Source: CAJQQY01 sp045106765
Lineage (GTDB): Bacteria > Bacteroidota > Bacteroidia > Chitinophagales > Saprospiraceae
Assembly: GCA_045106765.1 (NCBI GenBank)
Contig: JBGCFD010000005.1
Span: forward strand, 22,735-86,734
Reading direction: 5' to 3'
Length of the DNA stretch: 64,000 nucleotides
Positions within the stretch are counted from its first letter, which is position 1; each line of letters starts with the position of its first letter. Shown one piece after another: positions 34,180 to 43,971 of this stretch. The translations under genes and the position numbers were made by a program. The notes under the pieces were generated by a model. The model saw only the letters and a list, made by a program, of their open reading frames with translations. It searched no databases and was not told the DNA's origin.

Positions 34180-37047
34180 ATGAGCAGCAATCACGTCCGA
34201 TATATATACATTATATTAATTACATGGGGAGTTTGTCTTTTCAAACTTCCCATATCCTTTTCCCAAACCCCAACTGAGTCCATTGGAATTCAAAATTTAA
34301 ACCTTGCGAAAAAATTAAGTGAGGAAAATAAAATTAATGCTTCCAATGAAAAGGCATTGTTGGCGATAGATTTTTTTTATAAAAATAATAATTGGGAATC
34401 TTGGGCGAATGCTTATATCCAAATATATGATAATGCAAGATTATCCGATACTCCGAAAGATTTAACTTGGGCAAATTCAAAATTTGAAATAGCAGAAAGA
34501 AACATCAAGGAAAACTCAGATATTTCTAATGAGGCAATTGCTGATATTTTTTCACGTATTGCATATTTGCAACAAAATCTTGGTCAATATGGAGAAGCAA
34601 TTACCTACTACCAAAAAACTTTCTCATATGCTGAGGAAACTAAAGACGAACTTTTTCTATGTAAATTATATGGTAGTGCAGGTGTTGCCTATTGGATGAT
34701 TGGCGATGACAAAAGATCAATCAACTACAATGAGAAAGCTTTAAGACTAGCCCATAATCTTGAAATTGATTGGTTGATTATTCATATTACCAATAGTTTA
34801 GCTGATGCTTGGAGGACTGTTGACATTCAAAAATCTATTCCTCTCTATCAACAATCTCTTGAACTTGATCCTAATAATTCTGAGACTCATATGCTTTTAT
34901 CTAAAGCTATAATTGAAAGTGAAGGGGACGCTAATCAAGCATTAGTATCTGCTCAAAAAGGTTGGGAATACGCAGATAATGATTTTGCAAAATCTGACGC
35001 GCTTCACCAATTAGGAAGAGTTTATCATTATAAAGGAAATTATCTGAACTCGATTAAATATTATAACAATGCTCTTCCGTATGCGGAAAAATCCTATGGA
35101 GAATCAAATCCTGAGTACATCAAAATATTTTATTTTATTGGAAACACATATTTAGAGAATCAAGAAATTGATCAAGCACTTTTGAATTATAATAAAGTTT
35201 TAGATAATTTATTATCACTTTTTACTCCCACATCAATAGAGGATTTTCCCAAAAAAGAAGATTTCACCAATACCAGTTTATGGATACTAGAAGCACTCAT
35301 CGGAAAATGTAAGGCCTTCCAAAAAAAATATTTGATTTCAAATAACAAAAAGGATTTGGAAAGAGCTTTAAGTGCGGCAGAGCTTGGGATTTATTATTTA
35401 CAAAAAATAAAATTGAGATACTCGGAAGATGACTCTAAATATTACCTAAGTGATAATTATTATTCAACCATCGGAGATGCAATGGAAATTGCTTTCCAAT
35501 TAGAAGAAATCGATCCAGGCAATCAATACTGGGAAAATGCTTTTCAGCTCTGCGCTCAATCTAAAGCTATTGTTTTGGCAGAAACTCTTTATAGAAAAGA
35601 GTTAAAGAATTTATCAGGTGTTCCCAATAGTTTTTTGAATCAAGAAAAAAAGATTTATAATCAAATTGCTTATTGGGAGAAAAAAATATCAGAAACTGTT
35701 GATCTTGAAAAGATAGATACAAAAAAAGATAGTTTATTTTTGGCAAAGAGCGCGCTAGAAAAATTGGAACAAAAAATAGAAGACTCTTTTCCTGAATTTG
35801 CAAAAGCAAAATTTGATTATAACCTCACTAGAAATGTTGCGAGCGTACAAAAAGAAATTCCTGATAGCTCTTTACTTATTGAGTATTTTATATCAGATAA
35901 CTTTATGTACACTTTTTTGATTGATCAGGATACTTTTTGGACAAATGTACAAGAATACGATCCTTCCTTTGACAAAAATATTAAATCCTTTATTCGCTCA
36001 ATTAGTGATTGGAATTTTGTTGAGGATTCCTCTGCTTATGCGTCTCAATTATTTTTAGAGTCAAGTCATTGGATTTACAAAAAAGTATTATCAGAAAATT
36101 TATCAGAAGACACCTATAAAAATTTGATCATCGTACCAGATCAATTACTTAGTTTGATTCCTTTTGAAGCTTTATTATCTGAATCTTTTGAAGGTACTTG
36201 GATAGATAGAGATATCCCTTTTTTAATTAAGGACTATTCCATCAGTTATCGTTTTTCTTCTATTTTTTATCCAAAGAATCCTAACAGAAATTTAGATAAT
36301 TGGGGTGGATTTGGTGTAGAATTTAATGATCAAAATGAGTTAGATTATTTGACAAATAATTATGAAGGACTTGCGTTAAGAAATAATGGTCAGTTACCTT
36401 TTGCAGGTGACGAAATAAATACAATTGGGGAATTTTTTGATGGAAATATTTGGCTCAATAAAGATGCAACAAGAGAGAATTTTATAGAAAATGCTGAAGA
36501 GTATGACATACTCCATTTAGCTACTCATGCTGTGATTGATAAAAAAGATCCATTAAAATCTAAGATCATTTTTGCAAATTCAATTATTGATGACAACCCT
36601 GTTGTTTATGCACATGAGATTTACAGTCTTCAGTTAAATGCTGGTTTAACTGTTTTGAGTGCATGTAGCTCTGGAACTGGCAGTTATAAAAGAGGTGAAG
36701 GTATAATGAGTCTTGCAAGAGCATTTACCTTTGCTGGATGTCCAAGTGTGGTGATGAGTCTATGGAATGTTTCTGATCAAGCTACTTCAAATTTAATGAC
36801 TGATTTTTATCAGAATTTAAAACAAGGTTCAACAAAAGATGAAGCGCTTCGTCAATCAAAATTAAGCTATCTTAATTCTACTACATCTGAATATACCAAA
36901 CCAATTTATTGGGCAAGTTTTGTAGCCGTTGGAGATATGAATCCTATGTTAATTTCAGATTCATCAAGTTTTCCATTTTGGAAAATACTTTTGTCAATAT
37001 TTTTAATCGCTTTTTTAGGTTATTTTATTATTTCAAGAATTCGTTGA
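34180..37047 (+). CDS. TPR-CHAT caspase-like protease with membrane anchor
   Basis: A 955-residue protein. It has an N-terminal signal or anchor (residues about 8-29), TPR repeats (about 45-340), a coiled linker (about 455-545), a CHAT domain (about 600-915) and a C-terminal membrane helix (FWKILLSIFLIAFLGYFIISR, here about 931-951). The catalytic dyad is intact: H783 in HLATHA and C829 in LSACSSGTG, followed by GEGIMSLARAF and VVMSLWNVSDQAT, both CHAT hallmarks. CHAT proteases are caspase relatives that act in regulated proteolysis. With a signal peptide and TM, most of the protein should face the periplasm. The 3' end overlaps by 28 nt the convergent TPR membrane protein gene, itself downstream of a sigma factor. 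Confidence 0.9.
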   Translation: MSSNHVRYIYIILITWGVCLFKLPISFSQTPTESIGIQNLNLAKKLSEENKINASNEKALLAIDFFYKNNNWESWANAYIQIYDNARLSDTPKDLTWANSKFEIAERNIKENSDISNEAIADIFSRIAYLQQNLGQYGEAITYYQKTFSYAEETKDELFLCKLYGSAGVAYWMIGDDKRSINYNEKALRLAHNLEIDWLIIHITNSLADAWRTVDIQKSIPLYQQSLELDPNNSETHMLLSKAIIESEGDANQALVSAQKGWEYADNDFAKSDALHQLGRVYHYKGNYLNSIKYYNNALPYAEKSYGESNPEYIKIFYFIGNTYLENQEIDQALLNYNKVLDNLLSLFTPTSIEDFPKKEDFTNTSLWILEALIGKCKAFQKKYLISNNKKDLERALSAAELGIYYLQKIKLRYSEDDSKYYLSDNYYSTIGDAMEIAFQLEEIDPGNQYWENAFQLCAQSKAIVLAETLYRKELKNLSGVPNSFLNQEKKIYNQIAYWEKKISETVDLEKIDTKKDSLFLAKSALEKLEQKIEDSFPEFAKAKFDYNLTRNVASVQKEIPDSSLLIEYFISDNFMYTFLIDQDTFWTNVQEYDPSFDKNIKSFIRSISDWNFVEDSSAYASQLFLESSHWIYKKVLSENLSEDTYKNLIIVPDQLLSLIPFEALLSESFEGTWIDRDIPFLIKDYSISYRFSSIFYPKNPNRNLDNWGGFGVEFNDQNELDYLTNNYEGLALRNNGQLPFAGDEINTIGEFFDGNIWLNKDATRENFIENAEEYDILHLATHAVIDKKDPLKSKIIFANSIIDDNPVVYAHEIYSLQLNAGLTVLSACSSGTGSYKRGEGIMSLARAFTFAGCPSVVMSLWNVSDQATSNLMTDFYQNLKQGSTKDEALRQSKLSYLNSTTSEYTKPIYWASFVAVGDMNPMLISDSSSFPFWKILLSIFLIAFLGYFIISRIR

Positions 37048-37706
37048 GCATCCTCGATTTTTCTGCTGCTTTTACTTTCTAGTATTTCGTTAAGGAAAAT
37101 TCTTGCTTTTGAATTATCTCCTTCCATAATATAACAAAGTGATAAAAACCATTGGATCTCATCTGTGAAGTAATTAGCATCTATCTCTTGGACTTGTGTA
37201 AATACTTCAATTGCATTTTTATACTTAGGATTTTGTTGGTACACTAAACATAATCCCATTAAAAAATAATCTTTTTTTCCTGCCTCACCTTGATTCTCAA
37301 TAGTTTGCAAATAATCAATAGCTCGATTATATTGCTGATTATTATAAGCCTCAATAGCCATACCTCTGGTAGCTTGAATATTGATCTTGCCTCTTCGATA
37401 TTCATCTGAAGCAAATGGTTTCTCTAAATACTGAAGTGCTAATTCTTTTGGAGAATCGGAATACTGATTGGAAAAAAGATATCCACCAGCTGTGATCAAA
37501 ATTAAAAAAGAAGCAGCTATCAAAAACCATTTTCTTTTAATAATTCTTGGAGAACGAGTCACACCATTTTTGGCTAAGATATCGGTATACTCCTTACTTT
37601 TTTCTCGGTCAAACTTTTGATTAATAAAGTGTTGAGCATGCTCTTCCCATCTTTCGTAAGATAATTCTCCTTTTAAATTTTCCTGTTGAAATTTTTTTAA
37701 ATTCAT
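37020..37706 (-). CDS. Single-pass membrane TPR protein, candidate anti-sigma factor
   Basis: A 228-residue protein with a cytoplasmic N-terminus (1-63) rich in charged residues, one membrane helix (WFLIAASFLILITAGGYLF, about 64-82) and a periplasmic C-terminal half with TPR-like repeats (GMAIEAYNNQQYNRAIDYL, EAGKKDYFLMGLCLV and following). This topology fits Bacteroidota anti-sigma-like regulators with sensor domains, although no zinc-binding anti-sigma motif is present. It follows the sigma factor gene by 40 nt on the same strand. The 3' end overlaps the CHAT gene by 28 nt. Cleavage or binding by the CHAT protein is a reasonable hypothesis only. Confidence 0.7.
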   Translation of the reverse strand: MNLKKFQQENLKGELSYERWEEHAQHFINQKFDREKSKEYTDILAKNGVTRSPRIIKRKWFLIAASFLILITAGGYLFSNQYSDSPKELALQYLEKPFASDEYRRGKINIQATRGMAIEAYNNQQYNRAIDYLQTIENQGEAGKKDYFLMGLCLVYQQNPKYKNAIEVFTQVQEIDANYFTDEIQWFLSLCYIMEGDNSKARIFLNEILESKSSRKIEDAQRILEIIK

Positions 37707-37746
37707 TTGTATAATTAGATTATGGAATTGAATAACGATTTAATAA

Positions 37747-38322
37747 TTACTTTTCGAATAACTCAAAAAAGAAAGTTCGCAGTTTTTTCAAACACCTTTC
37801 TTTACGTTTTCGAGTATTAGCAGTTGATGAATCATTTAAGATTTCAGTTAATTTTTTTAATTCTAATTTGTCATAATAAAACCCCTTGAGCAATTCTTTA
37901 CAAGGTGGTCCAAGTTTAGCCCAAGCCTTCTCTAATTGAGTCATAGTTTCATCATCAAAAGTAGAAGCTTCCGATTCTTCTGGTTCGGGGACAATCTCCA
38001 TTGAGTATTCTTTTTTCCTCGAATTGGTTTTTATATATCTAGTGACAGACATTCTAATAAAATAATTATTAAGATTACCATAAGATATTTTTCCCTCAAT
38101 TAACATTTGCCTCATTCTTAGTAACGCCCACATTACACAATCATAAGCATCCTCATGACTTGCATTATACTTTGCTTTTAGTATGTTTTGATTTTTCTTA
38201 AAAAAGGAAACAAAAATTTTTTCAAATAACAATTCATTTCCATTTTGAAGATCATGAACCAGTTGATTAAATTTTCCCTCTGTAAGTCCAATGTTTTTTT
38301 GAGTATTGGAGTTTATTGCCAT
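37747..38322 (-). CDS. ECF-like RNA polymerase sigma factor
   Basis: A 191-residue ECF-type sigma-70 factor. Region 2 (residues about 30-100) includes NASHEDAYDCVMWALLRMRQ and the NLNNYFIRMSVTRYI segment; region 4 (about 130-188) has a helix-turn-helix (LGPPCKELLKGFYYDKLELKKLTEIL then ARTRKRKERCLKKLR-like helix), here given in part. Spacer is acidic. It is the first gene of a two-gene minus-strand operon with the TPR membrane protein. It would redirect RNA polymerase to surface or stress genes in response to the partner; target promoters are unknown. The divergent secreted-protein gene (38542) is a candidate target. Confidence 0.85.
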   Translation of the reverse strand: MAINSNTQKNIGLTEGKFNQLVHDLQNGNELLFEKIFVSFFKKNQNILKAKYNASHEDAYDCVMWALLRMRQMLIEGKISYGNLNNYFIRMSVTRYIKTNSRKKEYSMEIVPEPEESEASTFDDETMTQLEKAWAKLGPPCKELLKGFYYDKLELKKLTEILNDSSTANTRKRKERCLKKLRTFFFELFEK

Positions 38323-38541
38323 GTGCAGTTATATAGTTATTGAAGTTGTTTTTCTTTAAAGTATATGTAAAACTAATCCAAAAAAAACCCATACGTGACA
38401 AGATTTTATGTAAAAAAAAAATCTTTTTTTAGAAGTGTCACAATCCAAAATTTTTGGGATTCAAATAGCAACTGTCGACAACAATGGCGAATTGCTGAAA
38501 AGCCAAAAATAGAGTAAGCAGATATTTTTAAAAATCAAATC

Positions 38542-40383
38542 ATGAAAAAATTTAATACACTAAAAACAAACAATCATTCTACCTATTCCTTTTTATTTAC
38601 ATTTTTGATGTTAGTTGTTTTTTCAAATAACCTTTCCTATGGGCAAATTACTGATTCAATCGAATTCGAAAATTTAGTAAAATTACATACTGAAATACCT
38701 GGCTGTGATAAAGCAGGAATCAGTAATGCTTCTTTTGTTGAATATCAAACTAGTATTTCTGCAGTTATTGAATTTGGAAATACATTTGATAGAAATGTAA
38801 TACTAAAAGATCCTAGCGGTCGTCCTTCCACTTTACAATTACAAAATAATCAATTAGTACTTACTGACCTTTCCAAAGGAAAATCATATACTTTATCTGC
38901 AAAAAATTCTTGTGGAAAAGTTGAGGATGTTTTTAGCTTTACTCCAAGAGCAGGATTGAATGGTGAAAAGTCGGAGACTATTCAAGTTTCTAAAAAATTA
39001 TTTAACCTTTTGACTTTTTTCAATAGTCAGAGAGAAGGTAGCCAATTACCATTATTCGACTACTTAAATAAAACCGCTCCTGAAGTTCATATCCTCGAAA
39101 AACTAGCTTACTACCAGCAGAGTATTATGGAAGGAAAACCTGTTGATGATAGAGACAAAGGAAAATCTTTAATCACTAAACATAAAGGTGACGTTTCGTA
39201 TGTTGGTTGTAGATGTTCAGTTTTGTCTTTAGCTGAAAACGTAAGTCCAGGAACTTATAATGCATTCTCTGAGCAAAATGAATATGTAGGTCAAACTACA
39301 ATTAACTATGATTTTGATGATACGGGCGGAAATGCAAATGCTTTTAAAAATGGGTATAGCAATTCAATTGGTGCTCACAAATATCAATATGCGCAAACTA
39401 ATGGATGGAAACATAATCCTTGTACAGAAACAGTTTCTTATGATATTAATGGAAATGGTGATCAGCAAAATTGGCCTAATATTTCTAAGCTCTCACTTCA
39501 TCTAATTTGTAATGATGGTAATGAAATGCCTGAAAATTGTGGTTGTGAAAAACAAATAGCTTTTAGCTATCAGTATAATGCTACAACTAAAACTGTTACA
39601 AACATTTCAAGTGGCGGTTTGTGTGGTGGTCAAAGAAAAGCAAAAGCACAAGCAAAAGATATGTCAGTAGTTTATTGTGAATTGACTACACCTTCGACTG
39701 TTTTTGGTGAAGTAGGAGAAAGTATGGTACATATTATTGATGCGATGGAAGTAGAAACTAATGGCCAATGTGAATCTTCACTCAATCCTCAATTCTATTC
39801 AAACTTAGGATCTTTTGGTGATGTTTTATTAAATGAAACTGCTAATGCTCTTTACCTAGTTGAAAATGGATTTTCAAGCGAAAACTTGGAGACGTCTGAA
39901 TTATCTCTCGAGAACTTAGGTAATGCTTTAGATGCAGTAGCTGGTAATCATTACTTTGAGGAGACAGATTGTTCTGATGGAATTACTCAAGGTACAATGG
40001 AGGGAGATGTAACCGCATTTTTAATTCCAAATAGAACTATGAGTTTCATCATCAGAAGCAATGCACAAACATATGCTAGTGGAAGAAGAAATTGGATGGC
40101 GAAAGGTATTGCTGGAAGTAATTTTGGAATGGGGCTCGTTGTCAAACCAGGTAATGGACAATCGTTACCAAAATCATGTTGTACTCCATGGGCAGCTATT
40201 TATTCTGCATCAACTACAGATATGCGTGAGACGATTGGTTCTATGTTGCACTTGTTCGATATGGATAACTGTTTAGAATGGATTGGAGGACATCCAAATA
40301 CAGTTGGAGATTTTGGATCTTGTTTAAGACCAGCAACTATAAAAGAATGTGATGTCGAAATTAATGGCATTGGAAATGACTAA
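38542..40383 (+). CDS. Hypothetical secreted protein
   Basis: A 613-residue protein with an N-terminal signal peptide (ending in LSYGQ, about residue 36). I do not recognise a family. Visible features: a fibronectin/Ig-like beta region at about 50-135, Cys-rich stretches in the C-terminal half (YVGCRCSVLSL, NCGCEKQIAF, SCCTPWAA), and no T9SS sorting domain at the end, so it may remain periplasmic or be exported otherwise. It starts 219 nt from the divergent sigma factor gene, so it may share regulation. Function unknown. Confidence 0.7.
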   Translation: MKKFNTLKTNNHSTYSFLFTFLMLVVFSNNLSYGQITDSIEFENLVKLHTEIPGCDKAGISNASFVEYQTSISAVIEFGNTFDRNVILKDPSGRPSTLQLQNNQLVLTDLSKGKSYTLSAKNSCGKVEDVFSFTPRAGLNGEKSETIQVSKKLFNLLTFFNSQREGSQLPLFDYLNKTAPEVHILEKLAYYQQSIMEGKPVDDRDKGKSLITKHKGDVSYVGCRCSVLSLAENVSPGTYNAFSEQNEYVGQTTINYDFDDTGGNANAFKNGYSNSIGAHKYQYAQTNGWKHNPCTETVSYDINGNGDQQNWPNISKLSLHLICNDGNEMPENCGCEKQIAFSYQYNATTKTVTNISSGGLCGGQRKAKAQAKDMSVVYCELTTPSTVFGEVGESMVHIIDAMEVETNGQCESSLNPQFYSNLGSFGDVLLNETANALYLVENGFSSENLETSELSLENLGNALDAVAGNHYFEETDCSDGITQGTMEGDVTAFLIPNRTMSFIIRSNAQTYASGRRNWMAKGIAGSNFGMGLVVKPGNGQSLPKSCCTPWAAIYSASTTDMRETIGSMLHLFDMDNCLEWIGGHPNTVGDFGSCLRPATIKECDVEINGIGND

Positions 40384-40698
40384 CAAAAATTATATCACGA
40401 CTTGATAGAAATATAAAGGAAAGTAAAGATTTTATTTTGGGAAGTTGTTCTTGTTACTATTCGCAACCAAAACAAGAAATGAGAAATTGTTAAAGCCCAA
40501 TAGGCGAAATGAATTCTAAACGGTAAAGCGAAAATATGAACTATTGACAATTTCATAGGAAGAATAAAATGGGTTTATTGTAGGAAATGCATTACTTAAG
40601 ATTAGATTATTCCAAAACAATAATTTTGATCTTAGGTAGTGCTTTCTTAAAAAGAAAATCCTTCTTAGCTTTTATTTTTTTATTAAAAAAAGAATATC
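40384..40698. other. Intergenic region with no gene
   Basis: About 315 bp, AT-rich; no credible ORF, terminator or repeat was identified. Presumably contains the promoter of the small secreted gene at 40699. Confidence 0.5.
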
Positions 40699-41148
40699 AT
40701 GGAATTATTAAAAAATAAACATACATACATAAAGTTTATCTTCTCTCTACTTACTTTCCTTTCCATTTTTGCATTTACAAATAACCACAATAAAGATGCG
40801 TTTAGCATTGAGGTTGGTTTGAGTTTTGGAAAAGGAATTAATTGTACAGGAAGAGGACTATGCACTTTTACAAATGCAGAAAGATCGTCGTCAACTGAAT
40901 ATGATGCACTTGGCTTCTATATAGTAGATGAAACTGGAAAAGCGACCTTGAAAATAGACAAGAATTCAATTAGCTATGCAAAAGCTGTGGAACAGTTTCC
41001 TGATGGCAAATTTGAAATATCTGAAAATTTAATCATGAAAAATAACAGTTTACAAAAATCTCCAAAAGGACAAATCCCTGTTCTTAAAAAAGGAAATTAT
41101 ATTGTAATAGAAAACAAAGATTTTATGATTATTGATTTTGACAAATAA
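40699..41148 (+). CDS. Small secreted hypothetical protein
   Basis: A 149-residue protein with an N-terminal signal (FIFSLLTFLSIFAF, about residues 14-27). The mature part is beta-rich and contains two Cys (NCTGRGLCTF) that could form a disulfide. No family recognised. Small secreted proteins beside larger secreted ones are frequent in this phylum. It ends before a 12-bp hairpin. Confidence 0.6.
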   Translation: MELLKNKHTYIKFIFSLLTFLSIFAFTNNHNKDAFSIEVGLSFGKGINCTGRGLCTFTNAERSSSTEYDALGFYIVDETGKATLKIDKNSISYAKAVEQFPDGKFEISENLIMKNNSLQKSPKGQIPVLKKGNYIVIENKDFMIIDFDK

Positions 41149-41191
41149 CGCCTCATAAAAATGAAGGATAAAAACCTTAATTATTTAATTC

Positions 41192-41227
41192 CATAAAACA
41201 CCATTGAATCCTCTTTGGTGTTTTATG
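41192..41227. terminator. Hairpin between two secreted-protein genes
   Basis: Perfect 12-bp arms (41192-41203 and 41216-41227, CATAAAACACCA and complement) with a 12-nt loop; no T-run follows, so attenuator or terminator function is uncertain. Confidence 0.5.
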
Positions 41228-41243
41228 CCAAAAAGAAATAACC

Positions 41244-42446
41244 ATGATAAGTGATAAGAGAAAAAAGAATATCTCGAAGTTTTTCTTACTAGTTATTTTG
41301 TTTTGTATAAACATAAGCAATGCATTTTCAAATAATAATGTTGATTCATTGCTATCTCAAATTCAACAAGAATTACAATTCGAAATAAATAGTGTTTCTT
41401 CGATTTATCAAAATAAATATTTTTCCTTAACAAAAAGATATAAGGAACAACACGAAATTATTAATCAACTCAAAGAGGAAGATTTAAAAAGTTTGCAAAT
41501 AAAAGTTTCTGCTTTATTTTCTATTAATCAGATTGAAAATCAACTGGAAACGATTCAAGATAATTATCAAGTAGAACTTAGTAAGATCAGATACAGAAAG
41601 GGGTTGGAATTAATAAAAATAATGTATGAAAAAATTTTAGGATTGGATCATCATTTTACGTCCCTAAAAACTTTTCAAAATATTTCCACGCTATCTAATC
41701 CAAATTCTTTTCCTGAATTTGAAAAAACAAGAGATATTTTAGGAAAGCGCTTAAATAAAAAACAAGCAGTTAACCTACCAAGTCTTTTGGAGACAAATCC
41801 TTTTGTATCTATGACATTTTCATTAGTTTCTTCTTTTGTAGGAGGCGGCGACAGAAAAAATAGAGAGGAAGATTTGGAAAAGATTGCTTGTATTCTTGAT
41901 TTTACTGTAAGAATGAACGCAGATTTGAATATTGTGTATTATGAAACTGAATATTTGAAGGAAAGTAATGATGCATTGAAATTAGAGTGTATCAATCTTT
42001 TTAAGGATTATACCAAAGTGGTAGGTTATAAAATTCCTTTAAATGAATGTAGGAAAGACGATGATTGGGAAACGATCTTAATCCAACTAGATGAATATGT
42101 AGCTTCATTAGCGGAAAAAAATTCGAGTAACAAACTTATTGCATATAAGCAACAAGTTAACTTGGAGTTCTCGATTGATCGGTTATTACAATTTATGAAT
42201 AAATATTCTTCCTTCATTTCACAAGGAGAGCAATACTATCAGAAATTTAATACGATCCTCAACAATTATGAAAATGAAGATGTTTGTCAAAATCAAATGC
42301 CTCATCTATTCACAGAGTTAAAAGATGATGTAAAACAATCCATTCTTAAATTTAATGAAGCTTATAATATTTCAGAGTTGCATGGTTCGAAACTAAAAGA
42401 TTTAATGTATGGAGTAACCGAAGGATATTTTAATAATAATAAATAG
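41244..42446 (+). CDS. Hypothetical secreted helical protein
   Basis: A 400-residue protein with a signal peptide (FFLLVILFCINISNAFSN, about residues 12-29). The rest is mainly helical with heptad-like stretches (about 30-130 and 320-390), two Cys pairs and no sorting domain. No family was recognised. It follows the small secreted gene in the same orientation, and a strong terminator closes the unit. The helical, signal-bearing form suggests a periplasmic or surface structural role. Confidence 0.65.
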   Translation: MISDKRKKNISKFFLLVILFCINISNAFSNNNVDSLLSQIQQELQFEINSVSSIYQNKYFSLTKRYKEQHEIINQLKEEDLKSLQIKVSALFSINQIENQLETIQDNYQVELSKIRYRKGLELIKIMYEKILGLDHHFTSLKTFQNISTLSNPNSFPEFEKTRDILGKRLNKKQAVNLPSLLETNPFVSMTFSLVSSFVGGGDRKNREEDLEKIACILDFTVRMNADLNIVYYETEYLKESNDALKLECINLFKDYTKVVGYKIPLNECRKDDDWETILIQLDEYVASLAEKNSSNKLIAYKQQVNLEFSIDRLLQFMNKYSSFISQGEQYYQKFNTILNNYENEDVCQNQMPHLFTELKDDVKQSILKFNEAYNISELHGSKLKDLMYGVTEGYFNNNK

Positions 42447-42494
42447 ATGCCAAATCAAAAATACCTATAATTAAATCAATCACATTTTTTTATA

Positions 42495-42536
42495 AATAAG
42501 AGTAGAACTAATGATGTTGTACTCTTATTTTTTTTT
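42495..42536 (+). terminator. Rho-independent terminator
   Basis: Arms AATAAGAGTA (42495-42504) and complement (42520-42529), 15-nt loop, then a run of T bases to 42536. Confidence 0.85.
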
Positions 42537-42649
42537 GGAAAAATAGTAACCATACTTATGTATAAAAAATTGTTTGATGGATAAAAAAGACTGAACCAAA
42601 TTGATTTAGAACCGTATATAAAATGCACTAGCACCTTCGCCTTTTTTAA

Positions 42650-43747
42650 ATGGTAAAATTTATAAAAGGAAAAATGAATAATTATTTAAGTCTGAAATTA
42701 AAAGTGATTTCTTTTTTTGCAATCATTCTAGTGGTCTTTTTACATTCCTATGATTTGACTATAAAAGTGGATGCCAATCAGGTATTATCTTTAAGCAAAG
42801 GGTATAGCACATTTATACAAGAATTTATTAGTCAGGGAATTACGAGAATTGCTGTGCCTATATTTTTCACTATTTCAGGATACTTATTTTTTCTTGGGCT
42901 AAAGGGAAGTTCGTCAGAGTTTGAAAAGAAAATGAAAAAAAGAGTGAAGACTTTACTCTTTCCTTATTTGCTTTGGTCCATACTTGGAATATTATTATAT
43001 CTAGTTTTACAATCTCTTCCTGTCATTCAAAATTATTTTACTAGAAAATTGATTAGCGAATATTCTGTAAAAGAATTGTTAAACACTATTTTTTTAAATC
43101 CTATTCCTTATCAATTTTGGTTTATTCGAGACCTAATAATTTTGACGATTTTATCCCCAATCTTATTCTGGTTACTTCGGTTCTCTAAAGTAGGATTACT
43201 TTTATTTTTATTAGGTCTATGGTTTTACAATTTTGATTTAATCATCATAGCCAATGAAGCATTATTATTTTTTGTCATTGGAGGATATTTATCGTTGCAC
43301 CAACAAAATTGGGTTTTACAACATTCTTCTTCAAAAAATGCACTCATCTTATTTGTATCTTGGATAACAATTGTTTTGATTAAAACAATCATACTTCATT
43401 TGGAAACTTCTACATTATTAGCAATTAATATTATTCATAAGATTGGGGTTCTGATTGGCGTTTTAGCAGTTTGGGGAATGTATGATTTTATGGTAAAAAA
43501 AATAAACTCAAAAGAGTCCAAATATTCTTTTCTATTTTCATTGACCTTTTTTATTTATGCATTTCACGAACCAGTTTTGACCATTCTGAAAAAAGGGTTT
43601 TATTCAATTTTGGGGCAAGGAGAAATGATTTCAATTATCATTTATTTTACTGCTCCTACCATTGCTATTCTATCCAGCATTTTAGTTGGTTATTTTCTAA
43701 AAAAAATCACCCCTCAATTTTATAGTTTATTGACAGGTGGTAGGTAA
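42650..43747 (+). CDS. Acyltransferase 3 family membrane protein
   Basis: A 365-residue integral membrane protein with about ten hydrophobic helices, typical of acyltransferase 3 (OafA/YrhL). The first helix ends in VVFLHSYD, matching the family catalytic-His position, and NPIPYQFWFIRDLIIL is the conserved helix-3 region. Such enzymes O-acetylate or O-acylate surface carbohydrates. An alternative start at 42674 is possible. It precedes LRR, glycosyltransferase and acetyltransferase genes, consistent with a surface glycan locus; the acceptor is unknown. Confidence 0.82.
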   Translation: MVKFIKGKMNNYLSLKLKVISFFAIILVVFLHSYDLTIKVDANQVLSLSKGYSTFIQEFISQGITRIAVPIFFTISGYLFFLGLKGSSSEFEKKMKKRVKTLLFPYLLWSILGILLYLVLQSLPVIQNYFTRKLISEYSVKELLNTIFLNPIPYQFWFIRDLIILTILSPILFWLLRFSKVGLLLFLLGLWFYNFDLIIIANEALLFFVIGGYLSLHQQNWVLQHSSSKNALILFVSWITIVLIKTIILHLETSTLLAINIIHKIGVLIGVLAVWGMYDFMVKKINSKESKYSFLFSLTFFIYAFHEPVLTILKKGFYSILGQGEMISIIIYFTAPTIAILSSILVGYFLKKITPQFYSLLTGGR

Positions 43748-43971
43748 TTTAAAGTTGTCACCATTTTTGATATACTATATTATTAATATCAAAGGTATAG
43801 GCCTTCGATGCTAATGTTTATTCAACAATTTCCCTCCATTCTTTATTTTCACACGCCTAACAACAAATCTAAATATTTTCCGAATTCTATTTTTGGGAAA
43901 AAATTCTATAAATGAGATTGGATAACTTCAATTTTCATTTACCTGTCTTATTGTGTAAAAATTAGATTGAA

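Noticed and set aside
34180..38322. Type III-E CRISPR (Craspase) locus
   Set aside because: A TPR-CHAT protease and a sigma factor are present, but there is no gRAMP/Cas7-11, no Csx30-like gene and no CRISPR array; only an analogy is kept.
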